Assembly: GCA_032209605.1 (NCBI GenBank)
Contig: JASFXZ010000004.1
Span: forward strand, 37,110,401-37,174,400
From: Mactromeris polynyma
Taxonomy: Eukaryota; Mollusca; Bivalvia; Venerida; Mactridae
Direction of reading: 5' to 3'
DNA: 64,000 bases
The translations under genes were made by a program, and so were the position numbers. Positions 36,394 to 48,799 of the stretch are shown piece after piece. Under the pieces are notes generated by a model that was not told the origin of the DNA, did not search any database, and worked only from the letters and a program-made list of their open reading frames with translations. Within the stretch, counting starts at the first letter, position 1, and each line of letters opens with the position of its first letter.

Positions 36394-38690
36394 TTACAGG
36401 AGTTGATAAAGAAGCGCCATGACGCTTGCTGTCAACGTTATGTAGCCACTTCCGGTGAATGTTACCGCTGTGCCTCCTGAGTAATATTAAATTGAACATT
36501 TGATATACCATACAATATCCATATATGACATTCGCAATTTCCTCTTGTCAACAAATATCAGACATGATAGAAGCCAAAATCACTAGTAGCGTTTTTCGAA
36601 TCGGATTTGATTATTGCTTTAAATGAATAATAAAAGCAGCTGTATCAGACCACTTAAAAAACACATCCACGAGGAGATGAATATGTATATGAAAAGATTA
36701 AGTAACTATTCTGTTTTTAAATATATATACAGATCAAATGCAAGATATTTAAAGCTATCATACACTTAAATACAAGTCTAAAGTATGCGGTTTGTCATTT
36801 GCATAAAATGTAAGAGAATCTAGATTAAAGCTGATTTTGAAATTACAGATTAATTTGTACATTTTCTCTTTTTTCTTTTTGTGCACTTTAGAGATAATTA
36901 TACTTTTATGAACTTTTGATTTAATATTATCCAACCGATCAGATTAAATTTCAAATTTAAGAAATGGGTACAATTCTTACATATTGAAACAAACGTCACC
37001 TACCTCCACCTCCGGGAGCGGATGCTGTACCACCTGTAGCGGATGTTGTACCACCTGTAGCGGATGTTGTACCACCTGTAGCGGATGTTGTACTACTTGT
37101 AGCGGCTTGTACTGTGAAAAGTGCAAGAATGTACTCGTATACATGTTAAATTATCTGATATATCTTGTTATCTAACAGAAATATGGATGCTCTTCCGTTA
37201 CTAAAATAACGTTAAGACAGATATTTTGGTCGGTATGCACATAAAACTATCCATGACACTTATCAATAAAGAACGTATTTGAAGATTCCATGGTAACTGC
37301 CGTCCAACCAAAAACACAACAAATTGAAACTTGTATTGATTCAATATGTACTATAATGCGAATAAAAATTGAAAATTACAAACAAAATTACAGTTCTAAA
37401 AAAAGTATGTCCATTTTTATATGTAAACTTCCTTCATGAAGAACGTTAGCCGAACAAAAATTACTAGTAAATGGAAAATTAACATTTCGATTCACTTCTC
37501 ATTTTGTAATATTTCTTGTTAAGGAAAGCATCTTTATATTATAAAATCAGATACGTAGAATAAAGTAATGTAAGAAACAGCTACAAGAAAATCAAAGAAT
37601 ATGTTTTTTTTACATTTATGCATATAGCATTTAAGAAATGGGCAAATTTCGTTTCAAAATTAAAATAGTGTTAATAGCAGATGACCTAAACTAAATTGAT
37701 GAATCAATGGGGCATCAAAGTGTCTAAAACAATTTATAAACATTATCTAACACAGAATATATCAAACTTTCAGAGACTTTTACCGTCCCGTAACAGCGCA
37801 ATTTCATTTTGAACAGAGTGCACATTTCTCTGAGACAAAGTAACACTTCTAAGTGGTTTTGTTTGCTTTTTCACAAAAGTGTAAGTTTTTTCTGGAAAAT
37901 TTAACTTAGTGTTGTTGAAAAGCATAATAATATTGACTGTCCAACAAAATCATGGTAATGTTTGGTCTCTTAATAATTTAATTATTTATTTTTAATAAAT
38001 TGTCACTGAATTGCCTCTCTTCATGAAATATTTCAGGTTTTTTAATTATTGCAATTATTTGTTTTTAGAAGTTAAGGCAATTTCGGATAGGATTATATAA
38101 TTTGAAAAAATTATAAAAGTAATATTTTAATATTAGATTTTGTAACAAGTTTTATAATTTGCTTATTGAGTCATACCGTACAGTGGAAAGACGTATATTC
38201 ATTTATGGGTGAAATACCTTATACAAAAGTTATAATTACAAGATGGTGTGACCTAGAACTAAAACTACTGTAAAGCTCATGCACGACTGTCTACATAAAG
38301 TTGTTAGATAAATTAACGTTAAAAGATGCAGGGCAGGGAAAACCAGAATACCATATGAAAACATCCCCATACAGACCCAGACAAAAGGAAATAATGAGAC
38401 ACATACATGGAGATGAAACTAAACGCTGGAAGACGGGAAGGATCAGGACATTGACAATAAACAAAAGTACAAAATAAAGGAATTCAAAAACATGACTATG
38501 GAACGATAAATGATTACACGACAAAACAACAAGAGAATTAATACAATGACCTACAGCATTGGAATAAATTGTATTATTACTGTGGAAAATTAGGTTTTTG
38601 TGACAACGTGTATAAAACAAACTTACCATGTACCACTACTAACATCACCATGAAACAAAATCCAAGCTGCATCATTGTTGTAGTATTCAT
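36394..38690 (-). CDS. Small secreted mucin-like peptide with GPI-type tail (gene B)
   Basis: Three coding exons give 84 residues: 38690-38627, 37111-37004 and 36476-36394, with donors |GTAAGT and |GTAGGT, acceptors TTTCAG|, TTCACAG| and CTCAG|, and phase-1 introns as in gene A. The signal peptide differs from A at one residue (L11F). The repeat exon has changed unit: 21-base repeats coding TTSATGG instead of 18-base ATTAAP. The tail (FTGSGYITLTASVMALLYQL, L, stop) lacks one Met relative to A by an in-frame three-base loss. In the aligned last exon five changes are silent third-base changes and the replacements are few (A/V, V/A, K/Q plus two at the variable start), which suggests protein-level constraint. 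The intron before the repeat exon carries an extra segment homologous to 21220-21630. Function unknown. Confidence 0.75.
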
Positions 38691-39609
38691 GATTGTAGCT
38701 GAAATGAAAAGATTGCAATGAAACGAAATCATATACATTGATGCTTCATCTCTCTAACATAATAGTACACAAGCTGCACAAGCTACTGACAACTTCTCCA
38801 CATTAATCAGAGGTGAAGAACTAATCTTCAGTCAAATATATTGAGGAAAACTTTGTATTGCTCGAGTTTCGATCTAAAATTACTTGATGAATATTTAAGA
38901 TAAGTTACGTATTTATAAGAATATGTCTACATAACACTCAAACATTTGTTGAACATAACTATTATTTATTTCATGCATCGTTTATCATAAAGTGTTGGAT
39001 TGTTCAATATTTCATTAATATGACTAAAATAATTTAAGATATTTACACATTAATATTTAGTACGTGCATTTAAATACAATATTTTAAAATGAAGCCTAAT
39101 GATTATTTAGCTTTTTTTCCATTGTCATTTATTTATTCCAACTGCTTACAAATTCGGGTTGAAGAAACTGTGAATTATGACAATATCTAAATTTAATTCC
39201 TTAACCATGAAACAAGTAATCCATACTATACTTTCTGAAAATAATTCATACAAATACCAATTTCAATACAAAAAGTGTCAAAATATAAGAAAAAGGTTCT
39301 GACGAGTATAAACAAATGTTTAAAATAGTAGTGACAATAGCCATATTAACGACTATTATTTAAATGCATAGTCACAAAACATTGATATTTTCCCAACGAA
39401 CTAGCATTGACTATTTAGATAAATGAAAATAAACAAAATTAAACAACACTGTTATACAATTACCGAGAGAAAATCCATAGAGTTACCATTTCCCTGCTTG
39501 TCCATTAATATATTTGAAATATTGTGTTTAAATAAATTTCCTGATGCTACTTTTCCTAATTATGAGTTGTCACAAAACGTGAATTATTTTTGCCAAAGAA
39601 AACCCTTAC

Positions 39610-39670
39610 CTTTTCGATCCACAACCAATACAAGACACTGTTTCAAATTCTCAGTGCGTGATCTTTTATA
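39610..39670 (-). promoter_or_regulatory. TATA box and 5' untranslated exon 1 of gene B
   Basis: TATAAAAG runs from 39670 to 39663; the donor G|GTAAGG follows 39610, giving the same 61-base spacing as gene A. The exon has no ATG here, supporting a purely untranslated first exon. Confidence 0.65.
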
Positions 39671-40239
39671 GCAGTAAATGTCACCATGGCATTGCGATAA
39701 CAATAAAAATAAACAATTGCAAGTGTTTTTTGTCACGTGATCTTTGCATGCACGTTGCAACTGTTCGAATCATCGCAGACAACGACGGCCAATGCCGAAC
39801 ATCACTCCTCCAAATCGATACTCACAATTTTCCCTTTTTTATCTTTCAAGTAAAGATCTGCGCAATATTAAACAAAATCTTCGGAACGATATCAAAGTGA
39901 GAAATTGACAAAATAACTACATTTGTGTATTTAAGATTTAATAAAGCGAATGATTTGTAGTATGTTTCATTGATATGTGTATGTAGCTTCTTTTACTCGA
40001 TCAGTTTAGAGTGCCTATGTTAAACCTACTAGTCACATATTTTTAAATCAATGACTAGGGTTTGGAATGTTAGAAAATGCACGATTTAACTCATTGTGAT
40101 TTATAACTTGTTGAGAAAATATCTTGAAATAACGTATGAAATGTAGACTATCTTTGATACAATAAATTGTGTGCTATTACATTATACATACCCGGCTTAA
40201 GATGCCTTTAAACTGGCTTATCTCAGTGGATTGCCCGTC

Positions 40240-41338
40240 ACCCTTGAAGATGACCCGAAAGAGTGGGGACAGTGGGAGATGGACGAACAGTTGAAACATA
40301 TAGTAAATGAGACTAACAATTGGACAGAGAGGGGAGATATTGTGACAGTGAGGTGCACAGGGAGAGAAAACAGATATTGAATGAGATTGAGAGATGGACA
40401 GAGAGGGGGAGAGATGATGATTGATATATAGAGATGGACGCAGAGGGGATACAGATATTAGATTAAGAGGTCGACACAGTGGGGCAGACAGATGATGAAT
40501 AAGATTGAGAGATGGACAGATGGACAGGGAAAAGACAGATAGTGAGTGACATAGATGAATGTACAAAGATAGGAGATAGGCAGTGTATGGGATTGATAGA
40601 TGGACAACGAGGAGTAACAGAAAGTGAAAATAGATTGAAAGATGGACACCGAGAGGGAAATAGATAATGAGTCACATGGTGAAATGGGCAGAGAGGGGAG
40701 ACAGATTGTAAATGACCTGAAAGAATGAACAGAGAGCGAGAGATATAGTGAGTGACCTGCATAACTTGACAGAGAGCGAGGGAGATAGTGAGTGACCTGA
40801 AGAAATGGACAGAGAGGAAGAGAGATAGTGAGTGACATGAAGAAATGGACAGAGAGAGATAGTGAATGACCTGAAGAAATGGACAGAGAGGGAGAGAGAT
40901 AGTGAGTGACATGAAGAAAAGAAAAGAGAGGAAGAGAGATAGTGAGTGACATGAAGAAATGGACAGAGAGGGAGTGAGATAGTGAATGACCTGAAGAAAT
41001 GGACAGAGAGGAAGAGAGATAGTGAGTGACATGAAGAAATGGACAGAGACGGAGAGATATGAGAGATAGTGGATGACCTGAAAAATGGACTGAAAGGGAG
41101 TGAGATAGTAAGTGACATGAAGAAAAGGACAGAGAGGGAGAGAGATAGTGAATGACCTGAAGAAATGGACAGAGATGGAGACATATAGTGAGTGAACTGA
41201 AGAGATTGACAGAGAGGGGAGACAGATATAGTGAGTGACCTGAAGGAATGGACAAAGATGTGTGACAAACAGCGACTGGTATTGCGAGATGGACAACATA
41301 TAGTGAAAAGAGGTGAACAGGGTGCGGATAGAGATAGT
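40240..41338. repeat. GA-rich minisatellite, about 40-bp unit
   Basis: Regular in 40680-41200 with a unit like GACAGAGAGGGAGAGAGATA plus GTGAGTGACATGAAGAAATG, more irregular to the left. Minus-strand ORFs of 278, 229 and 410 codons lie across it in different frames; they are by-products of a stop-poor repeat. Confidence 0.85.
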
Positions 41339-42840
41339 CTATGAGATGGGGAGATGAACATGGAGGGATAGGGATAGTGTTTGCGATGGTGAGATGAACA
41401 GGGCGCGGATAGAGATAGTCTATGAGATGGGGAGATGAACAGGGCGCGGATAGAGATAGTGTTTGAGATGGTGAAATGAACGGGGTGGAGGATAGAGATA
41501 GTCTATGAGATGGGGAGATGAACAGGGCGGGGATATAGATAGTGTATGAGATGGTGAGATGAACGGGGTGGAGGATAGAGATAGTGTTTGAGATGGTGAG
41601 ATGAACAAGGCGCGAATAGAGATAGTCTATGAGATGGTGAGATGAACAAGGCGCGGATAGAGATAGTCTATGAGATGGTGAGATGAACAAGGCGCGGTTA
41701 GAGATAGTCTATGAGATTGGGAGATGAACATAGAGGGATAGAGATAGTGTTTGAGATGGTGAGATGAACAGGGCGTGTATAAAGATAGTGATTGAGATGA
41801 TGAGATGAACGGGGTGGATGATAGATATAGTGTATGAGATGGTGAGATGAACAGGGCGGGGATAGAGATATTGTATGAGATGGTGAGATGAGCAGGGCGG
41901 TGATAAAGATAATGTATGAGATGGTGAGGTAACAAGGCGCGGATAGAGATTGTGTATCAGGTGGTGAGATGAACAGGGCGGGGATAGAGATAGTGTATGA
42001 GATGGTGAGATGAACAGGGTGAGGATAGAGATAGTGTATGATATGGTGAGATGAACAGGGCGCGGATAGAGATTGTGTATCAGATGGTGAGATGAACAGG
42101 GCGGGGATAGAGATAGTGTTTGAGATGGTGACATGAACGGGGCGGGGGATAGAGATAGTGTTTGAGATGGTGACATGAACGGGGCGGGGGATAGAGATAG
42201 TGTATGAGATGGTGAGATGAACAGGGTGAGGATAGAGATAGTGTATGATATGGTGAGATGAACAGGGCGGAGATAGAGATAGTGTTTGAGATGGTGAGAT
42301 GAACAGGGCGGGGATATAGATAGTGTATGAGATGGTGACATGAACGGGGCGGGGGATAGAGATAGTGATTGAGACGGTGAGATGAACAGGGCGGGGATAG
42401 AGATAGTGTATGAGATGGTGAGATGAACAGGGTGAGGATAGAGAGTGTGTATGATATGGTGAGATGAACGGGGCGGGAGATAGAGATAGTGTTTGAGATG
42501 GTGTGATGAACAGGGCGGGGGATAGAGATAGTGTTTGAGATGGTGAGATGAACAGGGCGGGGGATAGATATAGTGTATTTGATGGTGAGATGAACGGGGC
42601 GGGGGATAGAGATAGTGCTTGAGATGGTGAGATGAACAGGGCGGGGATAGAGATAGTGTATGAGATGGTGAGATGAACAGGGCGGGGCATAGACATAGTG
42701 TATGAGATGGTGAGATGAACAGGGTGGGGGATAAAGATAGTGTATTTGATGGAGAGATGAACGGGGCGGGGGATAGAGATAGTGCTTGAGATGGTGAGAT
42801 GAACAGGGCGGGGGATAGATATAGTGCTTGAGATGGTGAG
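41339..42840. repeat. GATAGAGATAGTG minisatellite, 41/42-bp unit
   Basis: About 36 copies of a unit like GATAGAGATAGTGTTTGAGA plus TGGTGAGATGAACAGGGCGG(GG). Unit length varies by one base, so translation frames rotate from unit to unit; the minus strand is nevertheless open over 300-400 codons in more than one frame. Related arrays are at 20461-20560, 24420-24560 and 44713-45090. Confidence 0.9.
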
Positions 42841-42844
42841 TCGG

Positions 42845-43080
42845 CTGTGGAGTGACCTTTTTTATACCTAATATAAAAATATTTCCACTGATTAGGTTTT
42901 AAGGTTACTATTCTTTGAGCACTTAAAATGCAATACATTAATTTATGGTCGATTTCCTCGTGTATACTACCAGTACAATGGAAGGAAGTGAAATAAATGT
43001 TGGCCCCCTGTTGTGCTCATTGGCTTTGAGACCGTCAAGAAGAATCATATGCTTTTCACTCTACATCACCCAGACGCTTT
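42845..43080. repeat. Block Z piece homologous to 18240-18500
   Basis: TGGAGTGACCTTTTTTATAC and the GATTTCCTCGTGTATACTAC region match the flank upstream of gene A. In unit 2 it is separated from the gene B promoter by the minisatellites. Confidence 0.55.
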
Positions 43081-43082
43081 CA

Positions 43083-43142
43083 ATTTCCTTATCATGTATA
43101 TATATATATATAAATATATATATATATACATGATAAGGAAAA
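43083..43142. repeat. Near-perfect 58-bp palindrome
   Basis: TTTCCTTATCATG, an alternating TA run of about 14 bases, a four-base centre, then the mirror TA run and CATGATAAGGAAA. Such a sequence can extrude as a cruciform. The matching site in unit 1 (near 18495) is not palindromic. Confidence 0.9.
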
Positions 43143-43149
43143 TTATTCA

Positions 43150-44010
43150 TATATGTATATATTTCCTACTTCCGTATTTGCACATTTTCCTTATAAGTTG
43201 TTCAAAAAACAATGTTTATATTAAATCTACTGTAAATGATCACTTGACATTAGAAGAATGTGCATACACTTCACGGATAAATCCCATGTGATGATGGTAA
43301 CTAAAATAATGCTAACAAAAGTTTATTCTCTAACTAAATTGACGTGCTTATGATATGTAAATGTTTTGTTATCAGATGCATGTATTACAAAAGAAATAGA
43401 TCTAATAAAATATAAAACTATTTCCATGCTAGTCACTTTGCCACCGGAAACCCATATGTCGAGCGTACATTTCCCGGGTATCTAACCTGTAGTAGCATGC
43501 TTTTCGTATTAAATGTAACTCGATCAACTTTCACGCATGCAAAAGAGGTGGCTCGAACCGTGACCTGCTGTTCTGAAGGCCGATGCTCTACCACGACAGT
43601 TATTGTCGTTGGTAATTATGTTATATTGGAGAAGATCAACACATTTAATTATTTCAGGGAGCTGACCTTAACCTGCTTTTAGTTTAAGTATGTAGGCTGT
43701 TAACAGTTAATACAGTTTATAAGTGTGATCCCTGATCATGGTCGTTTTGGACATTAAGATATAGTCAACTTCTGCCAAAACAGAGTTTATGACGAAATGG
43801 CTTCTTATTCACTTGTGACAATGTTTTTTTTGCTTAAGGCTGACTTGGGTAGGTACAGGAGGGGCTGTCCTCTGGAAACTTGTTAAAATGGTGGTATTTG
43901 TATGAATTGGTGGTTCTGTATTTTTAACAAGATAATACTAGTGCAATTCTCATGAACGAGTCCTTAAAATTTAGACCCCGAAATGCACCAAAAGCCACCA
44001 TTTCATACCT
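43150..44010. other. Partly duplicated sequence with a tRNA-like relic
   Basis: At 43540-43605 the minus strand has GTGGTAGAGCATCGG and CACGGTTCGAGCC, A- and B-box-like, without a full cloverleaf. 43690-44010 matches 19930-20310 (TACAGTTTATAAGTGTG, GACGAAATGGCTTCT). No gene recognised. Confidence 0.45.
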
Positions 44011-44017
44011 ATATTGT

Positions 44018-44430
44018 ATAAGTTTACAGATTTAGCGCCAAAACAAACACTTGAACTGTTTGATAAATTAATCACACCAATACTAAATTACTCATCCGAA
44101 GTATGGGGGTTCTATTAGGCGACCGAAATCGAAAAAACGCACTTACATTTCTGTAACATTTCTGTAAACGTCTATGGGAGTTAAACTAACGACTCAAAAT
44201 GACGTTGTGTATGGAGAACTAGGCAGGTATGATATGGGAGCTACTAGAATGTACAATATTATTAAATGCTGGCTACAAATATGCTTTGCCCCAGATAGAA
44301 AACATTAAACAATGTTATATTTTACTCAAAAGTGATTTTGAACTAAGCCCGTGTAAGGTTAATTGGGCCTCACGAGTTAAGTCTCTTTTGTCTAAGCTTG
44401 TTTTTTATGATGCTTGGTTGACTATTTAGA
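44018..44430 (+). pseudogene. LINE reverse-transcriptase C-terminal remnant
   Basis: The first frame reads ELFDKLITPILNYSSEVWGF, typical of the region after the fingers/palm in CR1/RTE-like LINE polyproteins, then stops. After a frame change comes NDVVYGELGRYDM, and after another WASRVKSLLSKLVFYDAWL, again typical of the LINE C-terminus. At least two stops and two frame changes make it dead. It is absent from the matching place in unit 1, so it arrived in unit 2 after duplication. Confidence 0.7.
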
Positions 44431-44579
44431 AAACAAATAAACAAAAACATACATGTAATTTATATCTCGATATAATGAAGTTTCTAAAATTCACAAACCC
44501 AAATTACATATTTTCTCGCCATTTGTCGATATGCAAATAAATATCTATCTATCTGTATTGTAAAAAATAGCCGGTGAAG

Positions 44580-45090
44580 ATCTCCGGACCCCACTTAAGG
44601 GAGGGGGATACATCCTCCCGTACCTACCCCCACTGAGCCTCAAGTGCGATCGATGGCATCTGTCCTCATGTTCGCCCCCCACCCCCATTCTGGAATTTCT
44701 GGATCCGGGCCTGCGGGGATAGAGATAGTGTATGAGATGGTGAGATGAACAGGGCGGGGATAGAGATAGTCTATAAGATGGGGAGATGAACAGGGCGCGG
44801 ATAGAGATAGTGTTTGAGATGGTGAGATGAACGAGGTGGAGGATAGAGATAGTCTATGAGATGGGGAGATGAGCAGGGCGGGGATAGAGATAGTGTATGA
44901 GATGTTGAAATGAACAGGGCGGGGATAGAGATAGTGTTTGAGATGATGAGAGGAACTGACAGGGATAGAGATAGTGTTTGAGATAGTGATAGGAACAGGG
45001 ATGAGATAGAGATAGTGTTTGAGATGGTAAGGGGAACTAAGAGGGTATCAAAATAGTGTATGAGATGGTGAGATGAAGAGTGAGTGAATA
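44580..45090. repeat. Transposon end plus minisatellite
   Basis: 44580-44712 repeats the transposon end of 20310-20460 (TCTGGATCCGGGCC). It is joined at 44713 to about nine copies of the GATAGAGATAGTG unit, which decay towards 45090. Confidence 0.6.
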
Positions 45091-46440
45091 GAGAAGAGTT
45101 AATTTGATGAGGATCAGGACAGAAATTAGTGATGTTTATGATACACGTAATTCCAATACTAATGCTCACCCTTCGAAAATCATCATCGGTTGGCAGTAAT
45201 TTACTAAAACGCCTAGGTAATCGTGAATAGTCCATAAAATATGTAATCAAGGACGAAAAGGCGAATAAATTGTTGAGACATGCACGAGAATTTGCATGGT
45301 TTGATAAGTGGACTGCATTATTGTACAGATAAAACGTCTGTTCCTGCCTGGGTTTAAAACGTTTGTACCGTTGGTGAAATTCTTCAAGTGGTTAAATCCA
45401 TGCAGTGGCATGCACATACACGGCTTTATTGCCTAGTCATTCTAAAAATGTCCTGTAATTTGACATTTACCTAAGAGCAAACATATCACAGCTAGAATGT
45501 TTTAAGTGGTGTCGATAACAATGTTTTTAAGTTATCAATGTAAAAACACATGTTTTCGGTGAATGCGTAATTAATTTCATGACAAATGAAATGCATGTTT
45601 TTGCATTAATACCTCAATTATAGACGGCAAATTAAAGAAAATGTAAGTCTATAAAACGACATAACTTATGTATTAGGCAATAACGCGGATGGTATGGTAC
45701 TTGTATTTTTTTTTCAAGTTATGACGTAAATATTATGTCAGCATTTTCCCATTGTGTTTGTTCTATACGAAAGTGAATAATCCAAATAAATGCTTCGAGT
45801 ACGATTAACGTTAGATTGGTGCATGTCGAAGCAGTTAGGTCGTAAAACAGTAAATACGATAAGTTTTATTTTAGTTAAACATGTTTTCCTAACGATATTT
45901 AATCCGGCAAAAAGAGCACACTCACCATTTTATATCTTAAAAATTGTCTCTACATTAAGACAAAAATCTGAAACAATTGAATGTAATTTTGACAGGTTTT
46001 ATGTTGCCTGATTCGATAGTTCGATTTAAGTGGGCATAAATGCTGTAGCTTACTGCAATCAAAAACACCACAAAAGATTTATCCAGTCGATTTTAGAAAC
46101 TAGCAGGTTAACACTTCTGTTTTATGTTTTTTTTAACTCTAGATTGTGACTTGATCTCTCTTTTATATAGAAAATATGTAAAGTAAATATTTCACGGTAA
46201 TTTTTTATAAGACGAAGAAAGTGGAACGAAAAATGAATAGTGTTCTTTGAAACCAGGCTAAAGCTTTCAAGTTTGTACACATATACTCAACCTAAGCTCT
46301 TTCGGTTAAGTACTCGACTGCCGATCGGGGTCGATGAGCTGAATGAGATTAGTAAGCGGTCCAATACATTTATGGAAGCAACAACTATCTAAATGACAGA
46401 CAGCCGTATCACCACAACTATGAATTCATCGTTGTTTGCC
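45090..46440. other. Stretch without recognised genes
   Basis: The first 130 bases match 24590-24760 (GATACACGTAATTC, ATCATCGGTTGGCAGTA). The rest is AT-rich with no recognised exon; a weak tRNA-like word (TTTCGGTTAAGTACTCGAC) is near 46297. Confidence 0.4.
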
Positions 46441-47315
46441 ACTTAAGTATTTACGTTGAAACAATGGTTTATACAATTAGGACGTCATTTATTTATTACA
46501 TTTATTACCATTCTTCATTGGATATAGGTCATCAGCCAGAGTATTGAGAAATTACTTATAACAAATTGTATGAGGGAAATCCCTTTCCATTGCCATTTGT
46601 CGAGTTCACAATCTCAAGTGCAGTTTTCTAGATACAGTAAAAGAGAGACAATAAGTTGCTATACTAAGGAAGATAATCGCTGCATGAAGGTTAACCAATC
46701 TCTAACGCAGTGGTCTAGGCAGTAGCTTATTCGTCCGTAGTCCGTCGGTCATTTTTGGCATTTTCATGGGTTTTAAACTATGAAGTAATTGGCGACCCTC
46801 CATATTTCGTGGTTGACGAAGATTCCAGTAACACCCGCGTCATTGGAAGCCAGGACTAGGTAAACGACTGCTTTCATTGAAGGTGGATCGTACTTAGAAT
46901 TTCGAAATGTTATTTGAGTGAAATTACATTTTATGACAAGTACGTTTGTTGAGATGACAAATAATAATTAAAGTAGTTAACATAATGAATCAACAAGTTC
47001 ACTTTTTCAATCCTAGTGGGAGAAGTTTTTGCCTACAAGTACAATTATGGAAGGGGTTTCTGAAATATTCCCAGGATGGGTTTTGTCCTCCTTAGCAAAT
47101 ATCTATGGAAGGGGGCCTTACATTCATTGCTGTCCAATACTTACATATAACGTCTTGTATATATATACGTTACCTCATCCCATACAACACAGGTTTAGAA
47201 CGAATGACTTGGGATGATATCATTCATACAATACACGGTGAAGCTCTAACAAAATTCTTATTTGGTTTATACAGTGTAGAAGTAGAATATACGATGATGT
47301 TTGTACACATATATG

Positions 47316-47444
47316 TACAGTTAAACCTCAATAATAAGACCACCTCAAAATTAAAAACAAAATGTTCACATCAATGGTCACTGTTTTGCTCTTTACTCAA
47401 GCTCAATATTTAAGACCACCTCTTATTATTGAAGTTTTACAGTA
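47316..47444. mobile_element. MITE with AGACCACC-type inverted ends
   Basis: TACAGTTAAACCTCAATAAT at the left mirrors the right end ATTATTGAAGTTTTACAGTA almost exactly. About 50 bases shorter inside than its unit 1 copy. Confidence 0.7.
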
Positions 47445-48594
47445 TTTTATATAGGGCAACATGAACACAAAGTGACGTAAAAAAGTTGATACTAAATTTC
47501 TGAGTCATTAGCTTACTTCAAATTTAATTATTTATTTTCATCAAATTTTATCCTACACACCCAAACAAAGTTTTAACTATGTCAGGATTTGTAAGACTAG
47601 TCCAATGCTTAAAACTGAGGGAGTGCCATCACGTGACATGTGGGGCTTATCATTGATATATTTAGTGGTTTGTTTGACAGACGGAAATTGAACATGTACA
47701 TCTTATATTATAAACTTTCCCCTTGATTTCTATCTGCGTAATATGTTACATACAGAGCGCTTTGATAAATTAGGAAGGATACATTAAAGATTTTAATCAT
47801 GCTTGCTTATACAATGGCAGTTTTCAAATTTAAATGACAGCAATATACCTATGTTGTTATATTCTGATATCGTGTGTATATACAAACCGTCTCGTAATAT
47901 GTGGCGTGATTTATTTCATTCCGAACGAAAGTTCATACTATTTTGGGCGAATAGTGCAGATATTACCTGCAAAACAACTGCTGTATAGACTTCCGATACA
48001 ATGGCACCAGCGTCAAAATTCCGCCATATTCTTGGTTCATTTCATAGTCTCGCAAGATTTTAGAGCAAGTGTGATATTCTATTTAGTTTTTTGACAAGCC
48101 TTTAATTATATTCATGTGGCATGTCGCAAGTTTTTATATTGTACGAGGAAGCTGACATGTGTTATTTAATTGCAGGATGGAATATCTGGTTAGAACCACA
48201 TTTCCACTGGCCGGTGATAAAGTGTCAATACAACAACGCTTTAACACAATAATATGTCACTGGTAAGACTCGAACACAAAGCAGCGATTTCAATTTGAAC
48301 TAAATGGGTCCCTTTATATTCTATAGTAAATTTTTTTTCGGATTTTGTGCGAGTCCGGAAAGTGAAAGTTAGATACGAAAAAAACTTTGCCACCGGGAAA
48401 CAACAAATATCACACCACAATAAGCCACAGCTTGTTTGGTTTGGGTATGTGCAGTATGAGTGTTATACATGTTTAAAGAAATAATCATACAATCAGATCG
48501 ATGTTTTGCAAACATTTAAGGCCACCGCAAAAAAATCGGAACTCAAGAGCGAGGATACTGACAATTATAATCTAGCAGATGTTCAATATTTTCG

Positions 48595-48600
48595 TTTATT
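48595..48600 (-). terminator. Poly(A) signal of copy D
   Basis: AATAAA on the minus strand about 107 bases past the copy D stop codon; conserved in copy E at 12370-12365. Confidence 0.45.
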
Positions 48601-48706
48601 TATCTAGATACAGAGAAAAGTCAGACTTGCCTCGTCATAATTTGATAACAACATAATTAAAATTTATAATTGTAAACAATCACATTTAATAGTCGTAAAG
48701 TTATGT

Positions 48707-48786
48707 TCAAAACGAAACCAGGATGGCCATGACGCTCGCAATCAGAATGGAGGCACTTCCGGTATACACCACAGCGGCATTCTTAC
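48707..48786 (-). CDS. Last exon of a second-subtype GPI-peptide gene (copy D, partial)
   Basis: A strong acceptor (CCATTTTTTTTCAG|) precedes a phase-1 exon coding KNAAVVYTGSASILIASVMA, ILVSF and a stop. It aligns with gene A and B tails through TGS, hydrophobic residues and ASVM, and the phase is the same. The TATA/exon-1 module at 50545-50485 lies in the right place and orientation 1.7 kb upstream. I could not find the signal-peptide or repeat exon between them, so the gene may be broken, or those exons may be too diverged to see by eye. Confidence 0.5.
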
Positions 48787-48799
48787 CTGAAAAAAAATG

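Larger units (their letters stand above)
46440..48790. repeat. Block X, unit 3
   Basis: Colinear with 10500-12570, including the MITE at 47316-47444 whose ends match those at 11012. The right end holds the last exon of copy D. Confidence 0.75.

Noticed and set aside
40458..41690. 410-codon minus-strand ORF and its overlapping 409-, 332-, 278- and 229-codon companions
   Set aside because: They lie in different frames of one GA-rich minisatellite whose units are not multiples of three. No start context, splice signal or domain supports a gene.
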